From the NCBI GenBank assembly GCA_013697735.1, contig JACCWH010000055.1:1-64000 (forward strand): a stretch of 64,000 nt of DNA, in the 5' to 3' direction. Below are positions 50,698 to 59,671 of the stretch, one piece after another. A program made the translations under genes and the position numbers. The DNA is from Trueperaceae bacterium. GTDB lineage: Bacteria > Deinococcota > Deinococci > Deinococcales > Trueperaceae. The first letter of the stretch is position 1; every line of letters begins with the position of its first letter. The notes beneath the pieces are model-generated. The model saw nothing but the letters and a program-made list of their open reading frames with translations, searched no databases and had not been told where the DNA came from.

Positions 50698-51945
50698 TCA
50701 GGCCTTGCGTTCGTCGAGGCGACCGCCGATGTCGCGCCGCACGTGCGCGCCGGCGAAGCCGATCCGGTCGACGGCGGCGTACGCGCGGCGCACGGCGTCG
50801 GCGCGATCGCTCCCGAGTGCGCTCACCCCCAGCACGCGCCCGCCGGCACTCACGAGCCGCCCGCGCTCGAGCGCGGTGCCGGCGTGGAACACGAGCACAT
50901 CCCGTCCGAGGTCGTCGGGCACGTCGAGCGCGATGCCGACGGGGTGAGGCCCCGGATAGCCCGGCGCCGCCATCACCACGCAGGCGGCCGCACCTCCGCG
51001 CCAGCGGAGGTCGATGGCGTGCAAGCCCCCCGTGGCGGCGGCGTGCAGCAATTCGTAGAGGTCGGTCTCCAAGAGTGGCAGCACCACCTGTGCCTCGGGG
51101 TCGCCGAAGCGGACGTTGTACTCGAGCACCATCGGCCCCCCCGCGGTGAGCATCAGGCCGATGAAGAGCGTCCCCACGAACGGCGCGCCCTCGGCGCGCA
51201 CGCCCGCGAGCGTCGGCTCCACGATGCGCCGCATCACGTCGGCCACGCCATCTTCATCGAGCAGATCGACGGGCGCAATCGTACCCATGCCGCCGGTCAT
51301 CGGCCCGACGTCGCCGTCGAAGGCCTGTTTGTGGTCCTGCGCCAGCCGCAGGGGCAGCGCGGTACGACCATCGCACACCACCAGGAGACTCACCTCCTGC
51401 CCGACCAGGAAGCCTTCGACCACCACCTCGTCGTGCCCGGCGTCGAAAGCCGCGTCGACGGCGCGCACCGCAGCCGCCACGTCGTGCGCGACGTGCACCC
51501 CCTTCCCCCCCGCCAGCCCGGAGACCTTGATCACCACGGGAGCGCCGTGCGCCTCCACGTGGGCGCGCGCCACGGCCGCGTGGCGGAAGATCCGGAAGGG
51601 GGCGGTCGGCACACCGTGGCGCGCCATGAAGTCCTTGGAATAGGCCTTCGACGCCTCGAGCCGGGCCGCGGCCGCGCTCGGACCGTAGACCGCCAGGCCG
51701 AGCGCGGTGCATGCGTCTGCCAGGCCGGCCACGAGCGGGGCCTCGGGGCCGATCACCACGAGGTCGACGCGTTCGCGTACCGCCATGGCCGCCACCGCGT
51801 GGACGTCGTCGGGGAGCGCCAGGAGGCGCGCGACCCGGGCGATTCCGGCGTTGCCGGGCGCAGCGAGTACCTCTTCCACGTGCGGGGAGAGCGCCAGGGC
51901 CCAGGCGAGCACGTGCTCGCGTCCGCCGCCGCCGATCACCAGCAC
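50698..51945 (-). CDS. purD: Phosphoribosylamine-glycine ligase
   Basis: ATP-grasp enzyme for step two of purine synthesis, 415 residues from GTG 51945. The N-terminal VIGGGGREHVLAWAL, the ATP-grasp part GLAGGKGVHVAHD and KQAFDGDVGPMTGGMGTIAP, and VLEYNVRFGDPEAQ for metal binding are all clear. The start is in doubt: CTG 51957 overlaps the purN stop (CTGA), has GAGGT upstream and would give (M)SARVLVIGGG, the normal family N-terminus. It is the last gene of FAH-MBL-purN-purD. Confidence 0.95.
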   Translation of the reverse strand: MLVIGGGGREHVLAWALALSPHVEEVLAAPGNAGIARVARLLALPDDVHAVAAMAVRERVDLVVIGPEAPLVAGLADACTALGLAVYGPSAAAARLEASKAYSKDFMARHGVPTAPFRIFRHAAVARAHVEAHGAPVVIKVSGLAGGKGVHVAHDVAAAVRAVDAAFDAGHDEVVVEGFLVGQEVSLLVVCDGRTALPLRLAQDHKQAFDGDVGPMTGGMGTIAPVDLLDEDGVADVMRRIVEPTLAGVRAEGAPFVGTLFIGLMLTAGGPMVLEYNVRFGDPEAQVVLPLLETDLYELLHAAATGGLHAIDLRWRGGAAACVVMAAPGYPGPHPVGIALDVPDDLGRDVLVFHAGTALERGRLVSAGGRVLGVSALGSDRADAVRRAYAAVDRIGFAGAHVRRDIGGRLDERKA

Positions 51946-51953
51946 GCGCGCGC

Positions 51954-52574
51954 TCAGGGCGAGACCTCGCCGCGCAGCACGAGTCGCACCGCCTCGGGGT
52001 AGGCGACGTGCTCCTCCGCCAGGATCCTGCCGGCGAGCGCCGTGGCGTCGTCGCCGGGCTCGAGGCGCACGCGCCGCTGCACGATGGCGCGACCGGTGTC
52101 GACGCCAGCGTCGACGAAGTGCACGGTGCAGCCCGATACGCTCACGCCCGCGGCGATCGCCTGCTCGGGCGCGCGGAGCCCGCGAAAGGCGGGGAGGAGG
52201 CTCGGGTGCACGTTCAGGAGGCGACCGTGCCAGCGCTCTGCGAACCCGGGCGAGAGCACGCGCATGAAGCCGGCGAGGCAGACCAGGTCGATGGCGTGGA
52301 GGCGGAGCAGCTCCTCGGCTCGCTCCTCGAAGCTGGCGCGCTGCCGGCCGAACGGAACGTGCTCGGCCGGCAGGCTCGCCTCGGCCCCTCGCTCGAGCGC
52401 CGGCGCCCCATCGCGGTCGCTCACCACCAGCCGGATCGAGGCGAGCGGCTCCTCACCGGTGGACGGGAAGGCTTCGAGGAGCGAGCCGAGATTCGATCCT
52501 CGCCCGGACGCGAAGACGGCGAGCCGCGCCTGCCGCCGGATCGGGAAGGGGGGCGCGGATCGTGCGTCCCTCAT
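51954..52574 (-). CDS. purN: Phosphoribosylglycinamide formyltransferase
   Basis: Folate-dependent GAR transformylase, 206 residues. LAVFASGRGSNLGSLLEA is the phosphate-binding start, LAGFMRVLSPGFAERW and LNVHPSLLPAFRGLRAPEQAI contain the catalytic Asn-His, and the Asp is in VDAGVDTGRAI. ATG 52574 overlaps the MBL stop (ATGA) upstream. It is joined to purD, which makes its substrate, glycinamide ribonucleotide. Confidence 0.96.
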   Translation of the reverse strand: MRDARSAPPFPIRRQARLAVFASGRGSNLGSLLEAFPSTGEEPLASIRLVVSDRDGAPALERGAEASLPAEHVPFGRQRASFEERAEELLRLHAIDLVCLAGFMRVLSPGFAERWHGRLLNVHPSLLPAFRGLRAPEQAIAAGVSVSGCTVHFVDAGVDTGRAIVQRRVRLEPGDDATALAGRILAEEHVAYPEAVRLVLRGEVSP

Positions 52575-53551
52575 GAAAGGGCCAGTCGCTCGGGATGCTG
52601 GGTGGTCCAGTAGCGCACGAGGCCGGACGTGGTCATGGCGGCGTCGCTGGTCACGAGGTGCCGCGCGACGGTGTCGGCGTCGGCGCCAGCTGCCTCGAGC
52701 TCGGCAGTGGCCAGGCGGTCGAGCTCGAGCGCGATGGAGCGCTCGTCGGCGCCGGCCCGGAGGGAGGCGAGTACGGTGTCGGCCCACACCCGGTTGCGGC
52801 GACCGACCTCGGCGAGATGATCGAGCGCCCCCGCTACCTCGCCGTAGTGGGTGAGGAGGAGTCGACTCGGGCGGGTCGCCGCGAGCGCCGCGAGCGTCTC
52901 GTCCCACGCCTCGAGGTCGACCTCCGGTGGCGGCAGCGCGGGCCGGATCACATCGCTACCCGGCAGCCGGACACCGGCGGCGTCACCGACGAAGAGCGAT
53001 CCATCGGGCCAGGCGAAGGCAGCGTGATGCCGGGCGTGGCCCGGCGTGGCGTGGACGCGCACGCTGCGGCCACCGAGCTCGAGGTGGTCGCCATCGTCGA
53101 CGCTCACGAGGCGTTCGCTCGGCACGGGCTCCATGCCGCCCCAGCGAGCCTCGAGCGCATCGCCATAGACGCGTCGAGCACTCGCAAGGAGCCGACCGGG
53201 ATCGGCGAGGTGGGGTGCGCCGCGCGCGTGCGCGACCACGCGGCAGCCGAAACGCGCCGCGAAGGCGCCGGCAGCGCCCGCGTGGTCGAGGTGGACGTGC
53301 GTCACGAGTAGGGTGTCGAGGCCTTCGGGCGCGAAGCCCGCCTCGCGAATGGCCGCGAGCACCCCTTCGAACGTGATCGCCGGTCCCGCCTCGACGAGGT
53401 CGAAGCGGCCGGCCCGACCGTCGGCATGGGCGTGCGGCACGAGGTAGACGCCGACCGTCTTCGAGCGCCCGTCGAAGCGGGTGTCGAGTAGCACGACGCC
53501 GCCATCGAGTGGCGTGACCGCCGCATCGACGCCGTCGCGCGCGTCAGGCAC
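52571..53551 (-). CDS. Metallo-beta-lactamase-fold hydrolase
   Basis: Protein of 326 residues with [14 protein letters not shown] as metal motif, [20 protein letters not shown] and LLTHYGE as further ligands. It carries a C-terminal helical region (about 230-320). The pattern [24 protein letters not shown] at the N-terminus is typical of the glyoxalase II-like subgroup. Substrate unknown. It is a different subgroup from the MBL gene at 32502. GTG 53551 overlaps the upstream FAH gene by 8 bp. Confidence 0.87.
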   Translation of the reverse strand: MPDARDGVDAAVTPLDGGVVLLDTRFDGRSKTVGVYLVPHAHADGRAGRFDLVEAGPAITFEGVLAAIREAGFAPEGLDTLLVTHVHLDHAGAAGAFAARFGCRVVAHARGAPHLADPGRLLASARRVYGDALEARWGGMEPVPSERLVSVDDGDHLELGGRSVRVHATPGHARHHAAFAWPDGSLFVGDAAGVRLPGSDVIRPALPPPEVDLEAWDETLAALAATRPSRLLLTHYGEVAGALDHLAEVGRRNRVWADTVLASLRAGADERSIALELDRLATAELEAAGADADTVARHLVTSDAAMTTSGLVRYWTTQHPERLALS

Positions 53552-54302
53552 CGGCGATACCGACGGTCAGGGTCCCGATCGCGTCGATCGTCACCTCGAC
53601 CACGTCGCCGCGTTGGAGCGGGCCGACGCCGTCGGGGGTTCCGGTGAGCACCACGTCACCCGGTCCGAGCGTCATGAAGCGACTGACGTAGGCGAGCACG
53701 TCGGCGACCGGGAAGAGCAGGTCGCTCGTGTGCCCGTCTTGCTTCAGATCGCCGTTCACGCGCGTCTGCACGCGCACGTCCGTCGGGTCGAGGTCGGTCT
53801 CGAGCCACGGCCCGATAGGACAGAACCCATCGCTCGACTTGGCGCGGACCCATTGGAGGTCGCGCCGTTGCGCGTCGCGCGCGGTGACGTCGAGGGCGCA
53901 GGTGTAGCCGAGGACGTGATCGAGGGCGTCCTCGCGAGCGACGTTTCGCATCTCTCGGGCGATCACCACCGCGAGCTCCCCCTCGTAGTGCAACTCGTTC
54001 GTCCACGACGGGTAGTCGACGTCGTCGCCGGGGTCGGCGAGCGTATTGAGGCCCTTCAGGAAGAGCCCGGGCTCGCCCGGCAGGTCGTCGCCGCTGCCGC
54101 CCATCTCGATCACGTGTCGGACGTAGTTCTTACCCACGCAGACGATGAGCCGAGGGTCGCACGGCGCGAGCAGGGTGACGTCGGTGAGGTCGACGATCTC
54201 ACCCGTCGGCCGGCCGAGCATGCCCGAGAGGACGTGGATGCGACCTCCGGAGACCTCGCCCCAGTAGATGCCTTCGACGGTTCGGTAGCGGACGCGTTGC
54301 AC
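53544..54302 (-). CDS. Fumarylacetoacetate hydrolase-family protein
   Basis: FAH-fold enzyme of 252 residues. [30 protein letters not shown] and [26 protein letters not shown] and [11 protein letters not shown] are the family motifs; the metal acids lie in EGELAVV. Members act as acylpyruvases, oxaloacetate decarboxylases or hydratases in aromatic catabolism; which applies here cannot be told. GTG 54302 sits 6 nt after TAGACT, so it is leaderless and heads the FAH-MBL-purN-purD run. Confidence 0.9.
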   Translation of the reverse strand: MQRVRYRTVEGIYWGEVSGGRIHVLSGMLGRPTGEIVDLTDVTLLAPCDPRLIVCVGKNYVRHVIEMGGSGDDLPGEPGLFLKGLNTLADPGDDVDYPSWTNELHYEGELAVVIAREMRNVAREDALDHVLGYTCALDVTARDAQRRDLQWVRAKSSDGFCPIGPWLETDLDPTDVRVQTRVNGDLKQDGHTSDLLFPVADVLAYVSRFMTLGPGDVVLTGTPDGVGPLQRGDVVEVTIDAIGTLTVGIAGA

Positions 54303-54308
54303 GCGCCC

Positions 54309-54314
54309 AGTCTA
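54309..54314 (-). promoter_or_regulatory. -10 box TAGACT, leaderless promoter of the FAH gene
   Basis: Minus strand TAGACT, 6 nt, then GTG 54302. No Shine-Dalgarno and no clear -35. Confidence 0.6.
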
Positions 54315-54332
54315 CCGGGACCGCAGCGCGCT

Positions 54333-56279
54333 TCAGGCGTCGCGACGCCGGCGGAGGAGCTCGTCGAGGCTGGTCCAGCGAGCCATCGCTTCGAGCAGCT
54401 CTCGTTCGAGACGCTCGAAGCGCTCACCGACCTCCGCGAGCCGCACGTGGTCGGCGTCAGGATCGGCGGCCGCTTCCTCGACCTCGAGCCGCGCCGCTTC
54501 GAGCACCCCCTCGAGGCGCGCCACCTCCCCCTCGGACGCGACCTGGTCGCGCTCGAGGCGCCAAGTGCTGCGTCCATCGCGCCCGTCCGAAGCGTCATCG
54601 CCGTCGTCCGCCCGGGATCCGGCGGCGCCCTGGCCTCGCGCCCGACCCGGGGCCACAGCGATGGGCGGCGACGCCTCCCCGCGACGCTCGCGCCGCTTGC
54701 GCTCGTAGAACGCCCAGTCCCCCTCGTACTCCTCGAACGTGCCCCCCTCGATCTCCCAGACCCGCGTCGCGAGGCGCGAGAGGAGGCGCCGATCGTGCGA
54801 CACCACGAGGAGCGTCCCCTCGTAGGCCTCGAGCGCCGCCTCGAGCGCCTCGATCATCTCGAGATCGAGGTGGTTGGTCGGTTCGTCGAGTACGAGGACG
54901 TTCGCCTCGCTGAGCGTCAGCTCGAGCAGCGCCAGGCGAGCTCGCTCGCCCCCCGAGAGATCCTTGACCTGCTTGTACTGCGCTTCGAACGGGAACATGA
55001 AGCGCCCGAGCAGATCGTGGGCGCGGCGGTCGCCGACGAGCCGGATGAGCGTCTCGACGAGCGTCGCCTCGGGATCGAAGCGCGAGAGCGTCTGGTCGTA
55101 GTACGCCACCCGCACGCGCGCGCCCCACTCGATCGAAGCGCGCGGGTCGTCGGAGGGGCGCTCGCCCGTCACGATCCGCAGGAGCGTCGTCTTCCCCGCC
55201 CCGTTCGGGCCGACGAGCACCGCTCGGTCGTGCCGCCGTAGCGTGAGCTGCACGTCGCGGAAGAGCGTCTCGCCGTACGACGCCGAGAGGTGGCGTGCGA
55301 TCAGCGCGATCTCGACGGACGGTGGCGCGGGGAATGCGAAGCGCGTCGTTCCCTCCGGCCCCGCGAGCTCCTCGACCATCTCCGACTCGTAGCGCTCGGC
55401 GCGTCGTTCCATCGCCTTGAAGCGGCGGGCGAGTTTCTCGTTCTGCCCGGCCCAGCGCTTCATCTGCAGTGCCGCAGCCTCGAGCCGCGCATGCTCGCGC
55501 TCCTGGTTGGCGCGCGTCGCGGCGTCGATCCGCCGCCGCTCGGCGTCGGCTTCGCGATAGGCGGTCGGCGCGAGGGGGCGTACCCGGATCTCGCCGCGAG
55601 TGACTTCGGCGGTGCGATCGCAGGCAGCGTCGAGGAAGGCGCGATCGTGCGACACCAGCACCACCGCGCCGGGGTAGGAGCGGAGGAAGCCTTCGAGCCA
55701 GGTCCGCATGCGGAGATCGAGGTGGTTGGTGGGCTCGTCGAGGAGCGCGACGTCGGGCTGGGACATCAGCAGCTGCGCGAGGCCGAGGCGCGTGACCTCG
55801 CCGCCTGAGAGCGCCATCGCCGGGTCGCCCTCGCGCCCTGCGAAACCGAGCGCATGGAGCACCGCATCGCGACGCGCGCGGCGCACGTACCCGCCGCGCC
55901 GCTCGAACACGCCGTGGAGGTCCTCCCAGCGCTCGTAGGTCTCCGGATCGTCGAGCCCGCGCGCCTCGAGGGCGACGAGTTGCCCCTCGAGGGCGTCGAG
56001 CTCCGCGAAGGATTCGTCGGCCACCCTGCCGACGGTCGCTCCCGGCTCGAAGGTGGGCGCCTGGTCGAGCACGCCGACGCTCACACCCGGCCGGATGTAG
56101 ACCGTGCCGCCGTCGGCCACTTCGCTCCGGGCGAGCAGCCGCAGGACCGTCGATTTGCCGGCGCCGTTTCGCCCGATGAGCGCGAGCCGCTCCTCGGGAC
56201 GGAGCTCGAGGGTGACGCCGTCGAGCACCGTCTGCTCGCCGTACCATTTCTCGACCTGCTGGAGGGACGCCAGGATCAC
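54333..56279 (-). CDS. ABC-F family ATPase (Uup/EttA-like)
   Basis: Soluble protein of 648 residues with two ABC domains and no membrane part. Walker A sites GRNGAGKST and GPNGAGKTT; signatures LSGGEVTRLGLA and LSGGERARLALLEL; Walker B VALLDEPTNHLD and VLVLDEPTNHLD. The linker between domains is charged and helical (RRIDAATRANQEREHARLE), and the C-terminal 80 residues form a coiled coil as in Uup. ABC-F proteins act on stalled ribosomes. GTG 56279 lies 8 nt after TACGCT; TTG 56288 is an alternative that would overlap the box. Confidence 0.93.
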   Translation of the reverse strand: MILASLQQVEKWYGEQTVLDGVTLELRPEERLALIGRNGAGKSTVLRLLARSEVADGGTVYIRPGVSVGVLDQAPTFEPGATVGRVADESFAELDALEGQLVALEARGLDDPETYERWEDLHGVFERRGGYVRRARRDAVLHALGFAGREGDPAMALSGGEVTRLGLAQLLMSQPDVALLDEPTNHLDLRMRTWLEGFLRSYPGAVVLVSHDRAFLDAACDRTAEVTRGEIRVRPLAPTAYREADAERRRIDAATRANQEREHARLEAAALQMKRWAGQNEKLARRFKAMERRAERYESEMVEELAGPEGTTRFAFPAPPSVEIALIARHLSASYGETLFRDVQLTLRRHDRAVLVGPNGAGKTTLLRIVTGERPSDDPRASIEWGARVRVAYYDQTLSRFDPEATLVETLIRLVGDRRAHDLLGRFMFPFEAQYKQVKDLSGGERARLALLELTLSEANVLVLDEPTNHLDLEMIEALEAALEAYEGTLLVVSHDRRLLSRLATRVWEIEGGTFEEYEGDWAFYERKRRERRGEASPPIAVAPGRARGQGAAGSRADDGDDASDGRDGRSTWRLERDQVASEGEVARLEGVLEAARLEVEEAAADPDADHVRLAEVGERFERLERELLEAMARWTSLDELLRRRRDA

Positions 56280-56287
56280 GACTCGCA

Positions 56288-56293
56288 AGCGTA
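56288..56293 (-). promoter_or_regulatory. -10 box TACGCT, leaderless promoter of the ABC-F gene
   Basis: Minus strand TACGCT, 8 nt, then GTG 56279. The box overlaps the alternative TTG start at 56288. Confidence 0.45.
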
Positions 56294-56348
56294 CACCCGG
56301 ACCGGCGCACTGGGCGTCGATCCGGGTGTGGCCGCTGCGCCGAACGAG

Positions 56349-57446
56349 CTAGGCGAAGCGGAGGTTGCGCTCGTGCTCGAGATCGAAGGCGTGGAGGAAG
56401 CCGAGGTCGGCGAGGAGCTCGATCGAGTCGCCGGCTTGCACTTGCGCGTGCGGATCCACGCGCGCGACGACCGTCTGGTCGCCCCCGACCGAGGCGAGGA
56501 TGTGCGTCTCGGCGCCGAGCGGCTCGACGACCTCGACCTGGGCCTTGATGATGTTGTCGCCCTCGGGGATCGAAGTAGAACCGCGGAGCCCGAGGTTCTC
56601 GGGGCGGATCCCGACGTAGACCTTCTTGCCGCTCTCCGCGACGAGCTTCTGCGAGAGCTCACCGCCCGGCTTGAGGTCGAACTGCGGGCTGGTGATCCTG
56701 CCGTTCTGGGCCGTCCCGATCAGGAAGTTCATGGCGGGAGAGCCCATGAATCCAGCCACGAAACGGTTTCGCGGCCGATCGTAGAGATTGATCGGCGTGT
56801 CGACCTGCTGGATGAGGCCGTCCTTCATCACCACGATGCGGGTGCCCATCGTCATCGCTTCGACCTGGTCGTGCGTGACGTAGACCGTGGTGACGCCCAG
56901 GCGCCGGTGGAGCTTGCTGATCGAGGCGCGCATCTTGACGCGAAGCTTGGCGTCGAGGTTCGACAGCGGCTCGTCCATCAGGAAGACCTTCGGCTCGCGC
57001 ACGATCGCCCGACCGAGCGCCACGCGCTGCCGCTGACCGCCCGAGAGCTCGCGCGGTCGGCGATCGAGGAGGTGATCGATCTGGAGGAGCTTCGCGGCGT
57101 CGCCGACGCGGCGCTCGATATCGGCCTTCGGCGTCTTGCGGAGCCGCAGCCCGAACGACATGTTCTGGTGCACGTTCATGTGCGGATAGAGGGCGTAGTT
57201 CTGGAAGACCATGGCGATGTCGCGGTCTTTCGGCGGTACGTCGTTCACGACCCGTTCGCCGATCCGCAACGTGCCTTCGCTGATCTCCTCGAGCCCGGCG
57301 ATCATCCGTAGCGTGGTGGTCTTGCCGCACCCGGAGGGTCCGACGAACACCATGAACTCCTCGTCTTTGATGTGCAGAGAGAAGTCCTCGACTGCGGTGA
57401 TGGATCCGAACCGCTTGTAGACGCTCTCCAGGATGACCTCAGCCAC
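56349..57446 (-). CDS. ugpC: Sugar ABC transporter ATP-binding protein, UgpC/MsmK family
   Basis: ATPase of 365 residues for carbohydrate importers. Walker A GPSGCGKTT, Q-loop VFQNYALYPHM, signature [19 protein letters not shown], Walker B VFLMDEPLSNLD, H-loop VYVTHDQ. The C-terminal 130 residues are the OB-type regulatory TOBE domain. No permease or binding protein is near; MsmK-type ATPases are known to serve several sugar importers, so a shared role is likely. AGGAGGAGAG precedes GTG 57446. A TGC-TATGCT extended -10 lies upstream. Confidence 0.95.
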   Translation of the reverse strand: MAEVILESVYKRFGSITAVEDFSLHIKDEEFMVFVGPSGCGKTTTLRMIAGLEEISEGTLRIGERVVNDVPPKDRDIAMVFQNYALYPHMNVHQNMSFGLRLRKTPKADIERRVGDAAKLLQIDHLLDRRPRELSGGQRQRVALGRAIVREPKVFLMDEPLSNLDAKLRVKMRASISKLHRRLGVTTVYVTHDQVEAMTMGTRIVVMKDGLIQQVDTPINLYDRPRNRFVAGFMGSPAMNFLIGTAQNGRITSPQFDLKPGGELSQKLVAESGKKVYVGIRPENLGLRGSTSIPEGDNIIKAQVEVVEPLGAETHILASVGGDQTVVARVDPHAQVQAGDSIELLADLGFLHAFDLEHERNLRFA

Positions 57447-57495
57447 GCTCTCTCCTCCTAGGGCCGTGCTCGATGGCAGTGCGTTGATCCCCGCG

Positions 57496-57504
57496 AGCAT
57501 AGCA
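57496..57504 (-). promoter_or_regulatory. Extended -10 (TGC TATGCT) of ugpC
   Basis: Minus strand TGCTATGCT, transcription near 57489, about 43 nt before GTG. The same nonamer occurs upstream of ssrA. Confidence 0.6.
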
Positions 57505-57622
57505 CGAGGCGCCCGCCGTGACCAGCCGCCGGGAGCGGCTCCTGGACGGCCGAAGTCACACGCGGAGCCGCGGGCCCCCTACGACGAGGCCGCGCGCCGA
57601 TGGTGGTCGGCGCGCGGCGGCG

Positions 57623-57978
57623 TGGTGGAGGCGGCGGGAGTCGAACCCGCGTCCGAGACTCCGTCGAACGGGCGTCTACGCGTGTATCCGTCGATCGATT
57701 GTCGGCGCGCGGCAGGCTCGACGGCCGGCGACACCGCGCGCGTACGCGCCTATCGGTTCGGAGCGGGGCGGACGCTAGCACCCCGGCCCTAGCCTACTTC
57801 AGGTCGTCAGAACCGGCGAACCGCAGGCGGGGTTTCCGGGTGACGTCGCGGGTATTACGCCGCGAGAGCGTAGTTCTGGTTGCCAGGTAAGTGGCGTTGC
57901 AGCTTGATGACGCGGCCAGCTGCGTCCGCGACGCGCAACCTCGTTCTCGGTAAGCCCCGTCGAAACCGTGTCGCCCCC
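57623..57978 (-). ncRNA. ssrA: Transfer-messenger RNA (tmRNA)
   Basis: 356 nt. The 5' end GGGGGCGACACGGTTTCGACG and the 3' end CGGGTTCGACTCCCGCCGCC plus CCTCCACCA form the tRNA-Ala-like part; GGGGGCG pairs with CGCCTCC. The tag frame is at 57884-57855: GGC AAC CAG AAC TAC GCT CTC GCG GCG TAA, GNQNYALAA. I recall the same tag from Deinococcus and a related one (ANTNYALAA) from Thermus. It releases stalled ribosomes with SmpB. Confidence 0.97.
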
Positions 57979-58061
57979 GAAAAGGGTGCTCCGTGCCGTG
58001 CCAGGGCGTGCCGATCGTTCACGAGCGTTACCCCACGGGGCTACCTCCCCATGGGCGCCGT

Positions 58062-58070
58062 AGCATAGCA
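58062..58070 (-). promoter_or_regulatory. Possible ssrA promoter, extended -10 TGC TATGCT
   Basis: Minus strand TGCTATGCT, identical to the ugpC box. Transcription near 58055 would leave a 5' precursor of about 77 nt for RNase P. Confidence 0.5.
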
Positions 58071-58104
58071 CGCAACGGCGGGCTCGACGTCGTCTGGGGC
58101 GTGA

Positions 58105-58110
58105 TATCGT
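58105..58110 (+). promoter_or_regulatory. -10 box TATCGT, leaderless promoter
   Basis: TATCGT ends 6 nt before ATG 58117; no Shine-Dalgarno. Divergent from ssrA. Confidence 0.6.
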
Positions 58111-58116
58111 CGCGCC

Positions 58117-59652
58117 ATGCAGAGCGAGAGCGCCGTGCGTATGCAGGGCATCACGAAGCGGTTCCCGCTCGTGCTCGCGAACGACGACGTCGACTTCGAC
58201 CTTCATTGGGGCGAGATCCACGCGCTCATCGGCGAGAACGGGGCCGGCAAGAGCACGCTCATGAAGGTGCTCTACGGCCTCCAGCAAGCCGACGAGGGCA
58301 CGATCGCGTTCGACGGCCGCCCCACGCAGATCCGCTCCGCTCGCGACGCGATCGCGCTCGGGATCGGTATGGTCCATCAGCACTTCATGCTCGTCGAACC
58401 CCTCACCGTGACCGAGAACCTCGTGCTCGGCTCGGAGCCCCGTCGTGGCGCCGGCATCGACTACCGCCGCGCCCGCCGACGGGCGAAGGAGCTCATCGAC
58501 CGCTTCCGCTTCGACCTCGATCCCGACGCCCGGATCGACGAGCTCCCGGTCGGCTTGCAGCAACAGGTCGAGATCCTCAAGACGCTCTACCGCGAGGCGC
58601 GCGTACTCGTCATGGACGAGCCGACCGCGGTCCTCACCCCGCAGGAGACGCACGGCCTCTTCGAATTCCTGCGCGAGTTCGCGCGCTCCGGGAACGCGGT
58701 GGTGTTCATCTCGCACAAGCTCGACGAAGTCATGGCGCTCTGCGACCGAATGAGCGTGATGCGCGACGGTCGCATGATCGGCACGGTGGAGCGCGCAGAG
58801 ACCGACGTCCGCCACCTGGCCACCATGATGGTCGGCCGCGACGTACTCCTACGCGTGGAGAAGGGCGAGGCGAACACCGGCGACGTACGCCTCGAAGTCG
58901 ACGACCTGCAGTTGCGCCACGGCGTGAAGCACCACCCGCTCCTCGATCACGTCTCCTTCGAGGTCCGCGCGGGCGAGATCCTCGGCGTGGCCGGAATCGA
59001 GGGGAACGGGCAGACGGAGCTCGTCGAGGTCATCACCGGCCTCCGCAGCGCGGACGCCGGCCGCGTCCTCCTCGATGGCGTCGACGTGAGCGCCCTCGAC
59101 GCGCGTAAGCGCCGCGAGCGCGGCCTCAGTCACGTGCCCGAGGACCGCAACGAGCGCGGGCTCGTGCGCCCCTTCTCGGCTGCCATGAACGCGGTGCTGG
59201 GCGACCACCATCGGCCGCCGTTCGCCGGCGCATTCGGCCTCCTCGACCAGGGAGCGATCGAAGCGCACGCACGGCGGCTCACGGAGGAGTACGACGTCCG
59301 TCCGCGTGCCACGCACGTGCTCGCCGCGAGCTACTCCGGGGGGAACGCTCAGAAGCTGATCGTGGCGCGCGAGCTCGAGCGGGGGCCGCACGTGCTGATG
59401 TTGGCGCAGCCGACGCGCGGCGTCGACATCGGCGCGATCGAATTCATCCACCGGCAGATCGTCCGCGCGCGCGACCTCGGGCTCGCGGTCGTGCTCGTCT
59501 CCGCCGACCTGAACGAGATCATGAGCTTGTCGGACCGCATCATCGTGCTGAACGAAGGGCGCGTGATGGGGGAGCTCACGCAGGCGGACGCGACGGCCGA
59601 GCGCCTCGGACTGCTGATGTCGGGCGCCGACCTGGGTGACGCGGCCGCGTGA
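58117..59652 (+). CDS. Nucleoside/simple-sugar ABC transporter ATPase (two ABC domains)
   Basis: Double ATPase of 511 residues of the YufO/NupA/RbsA group. First domain: Walker A GENGAGKST, LPVGLQQQVEILKTL signature, Walker B VLVMDEPTAVLTP. Second domain: the P-loop is degenerate (GIEGNGQTEL), as in the family, with SYSGGNAQKLIVARE and LMLAQPTRGVDIGA. VHQHFMLVEPLTVTENLVLG is typical of BMP-linked nucleoside importers. No permease or binding protein lies next to it, and the following genes are on the other strand, so the partner subunits are elsewhere. Confidence 0.93.
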   Translation: MQSESAVRMQGITKRFPLVLANDDVDFDLHWGEIHALIGENGAGKSTLMKVLYGLQQADEGTIAFDGRPTQIRSARDAIALGIGMVHQHFMLVEPLTVTENLVLGSEPRRGAGIDYRRARRRAKELIDRFRFDLDPDARIDELPVGLQQQVEILKTLYREARVLVMDEPTAVLTPQETHGLFEFLREFARSGNAVVFISHKLDEVMALCDRMSVMRDGRMIGTVERAETDVRHLATMMVGRDVLLRVEKGEANTGDVRLEVDDLQLRHGVKHHPLLDHVSFEVRAGEILGVAGIEGNGQTELVEVITGLRSADAGRVLLDGVDVSALDARKRRERGLSHVPEDRNERGLVRPFSAAMNAVLGDHHRPPFAGAFGLLDQGAIEAHARRLTEEYDVRPRATHVLAASYSGGNAQKLIVARELERGPHVLMLAQPTRGVDIGAIEFIHRQIVRARDLGLAVVLVSADLNEIMSLSDRIIVLNEGRVMGELTQADATAERLGLLMSGADLGDAAA

Positions 59653-59671
59653 CGGGCGCATACCGCTCCCG

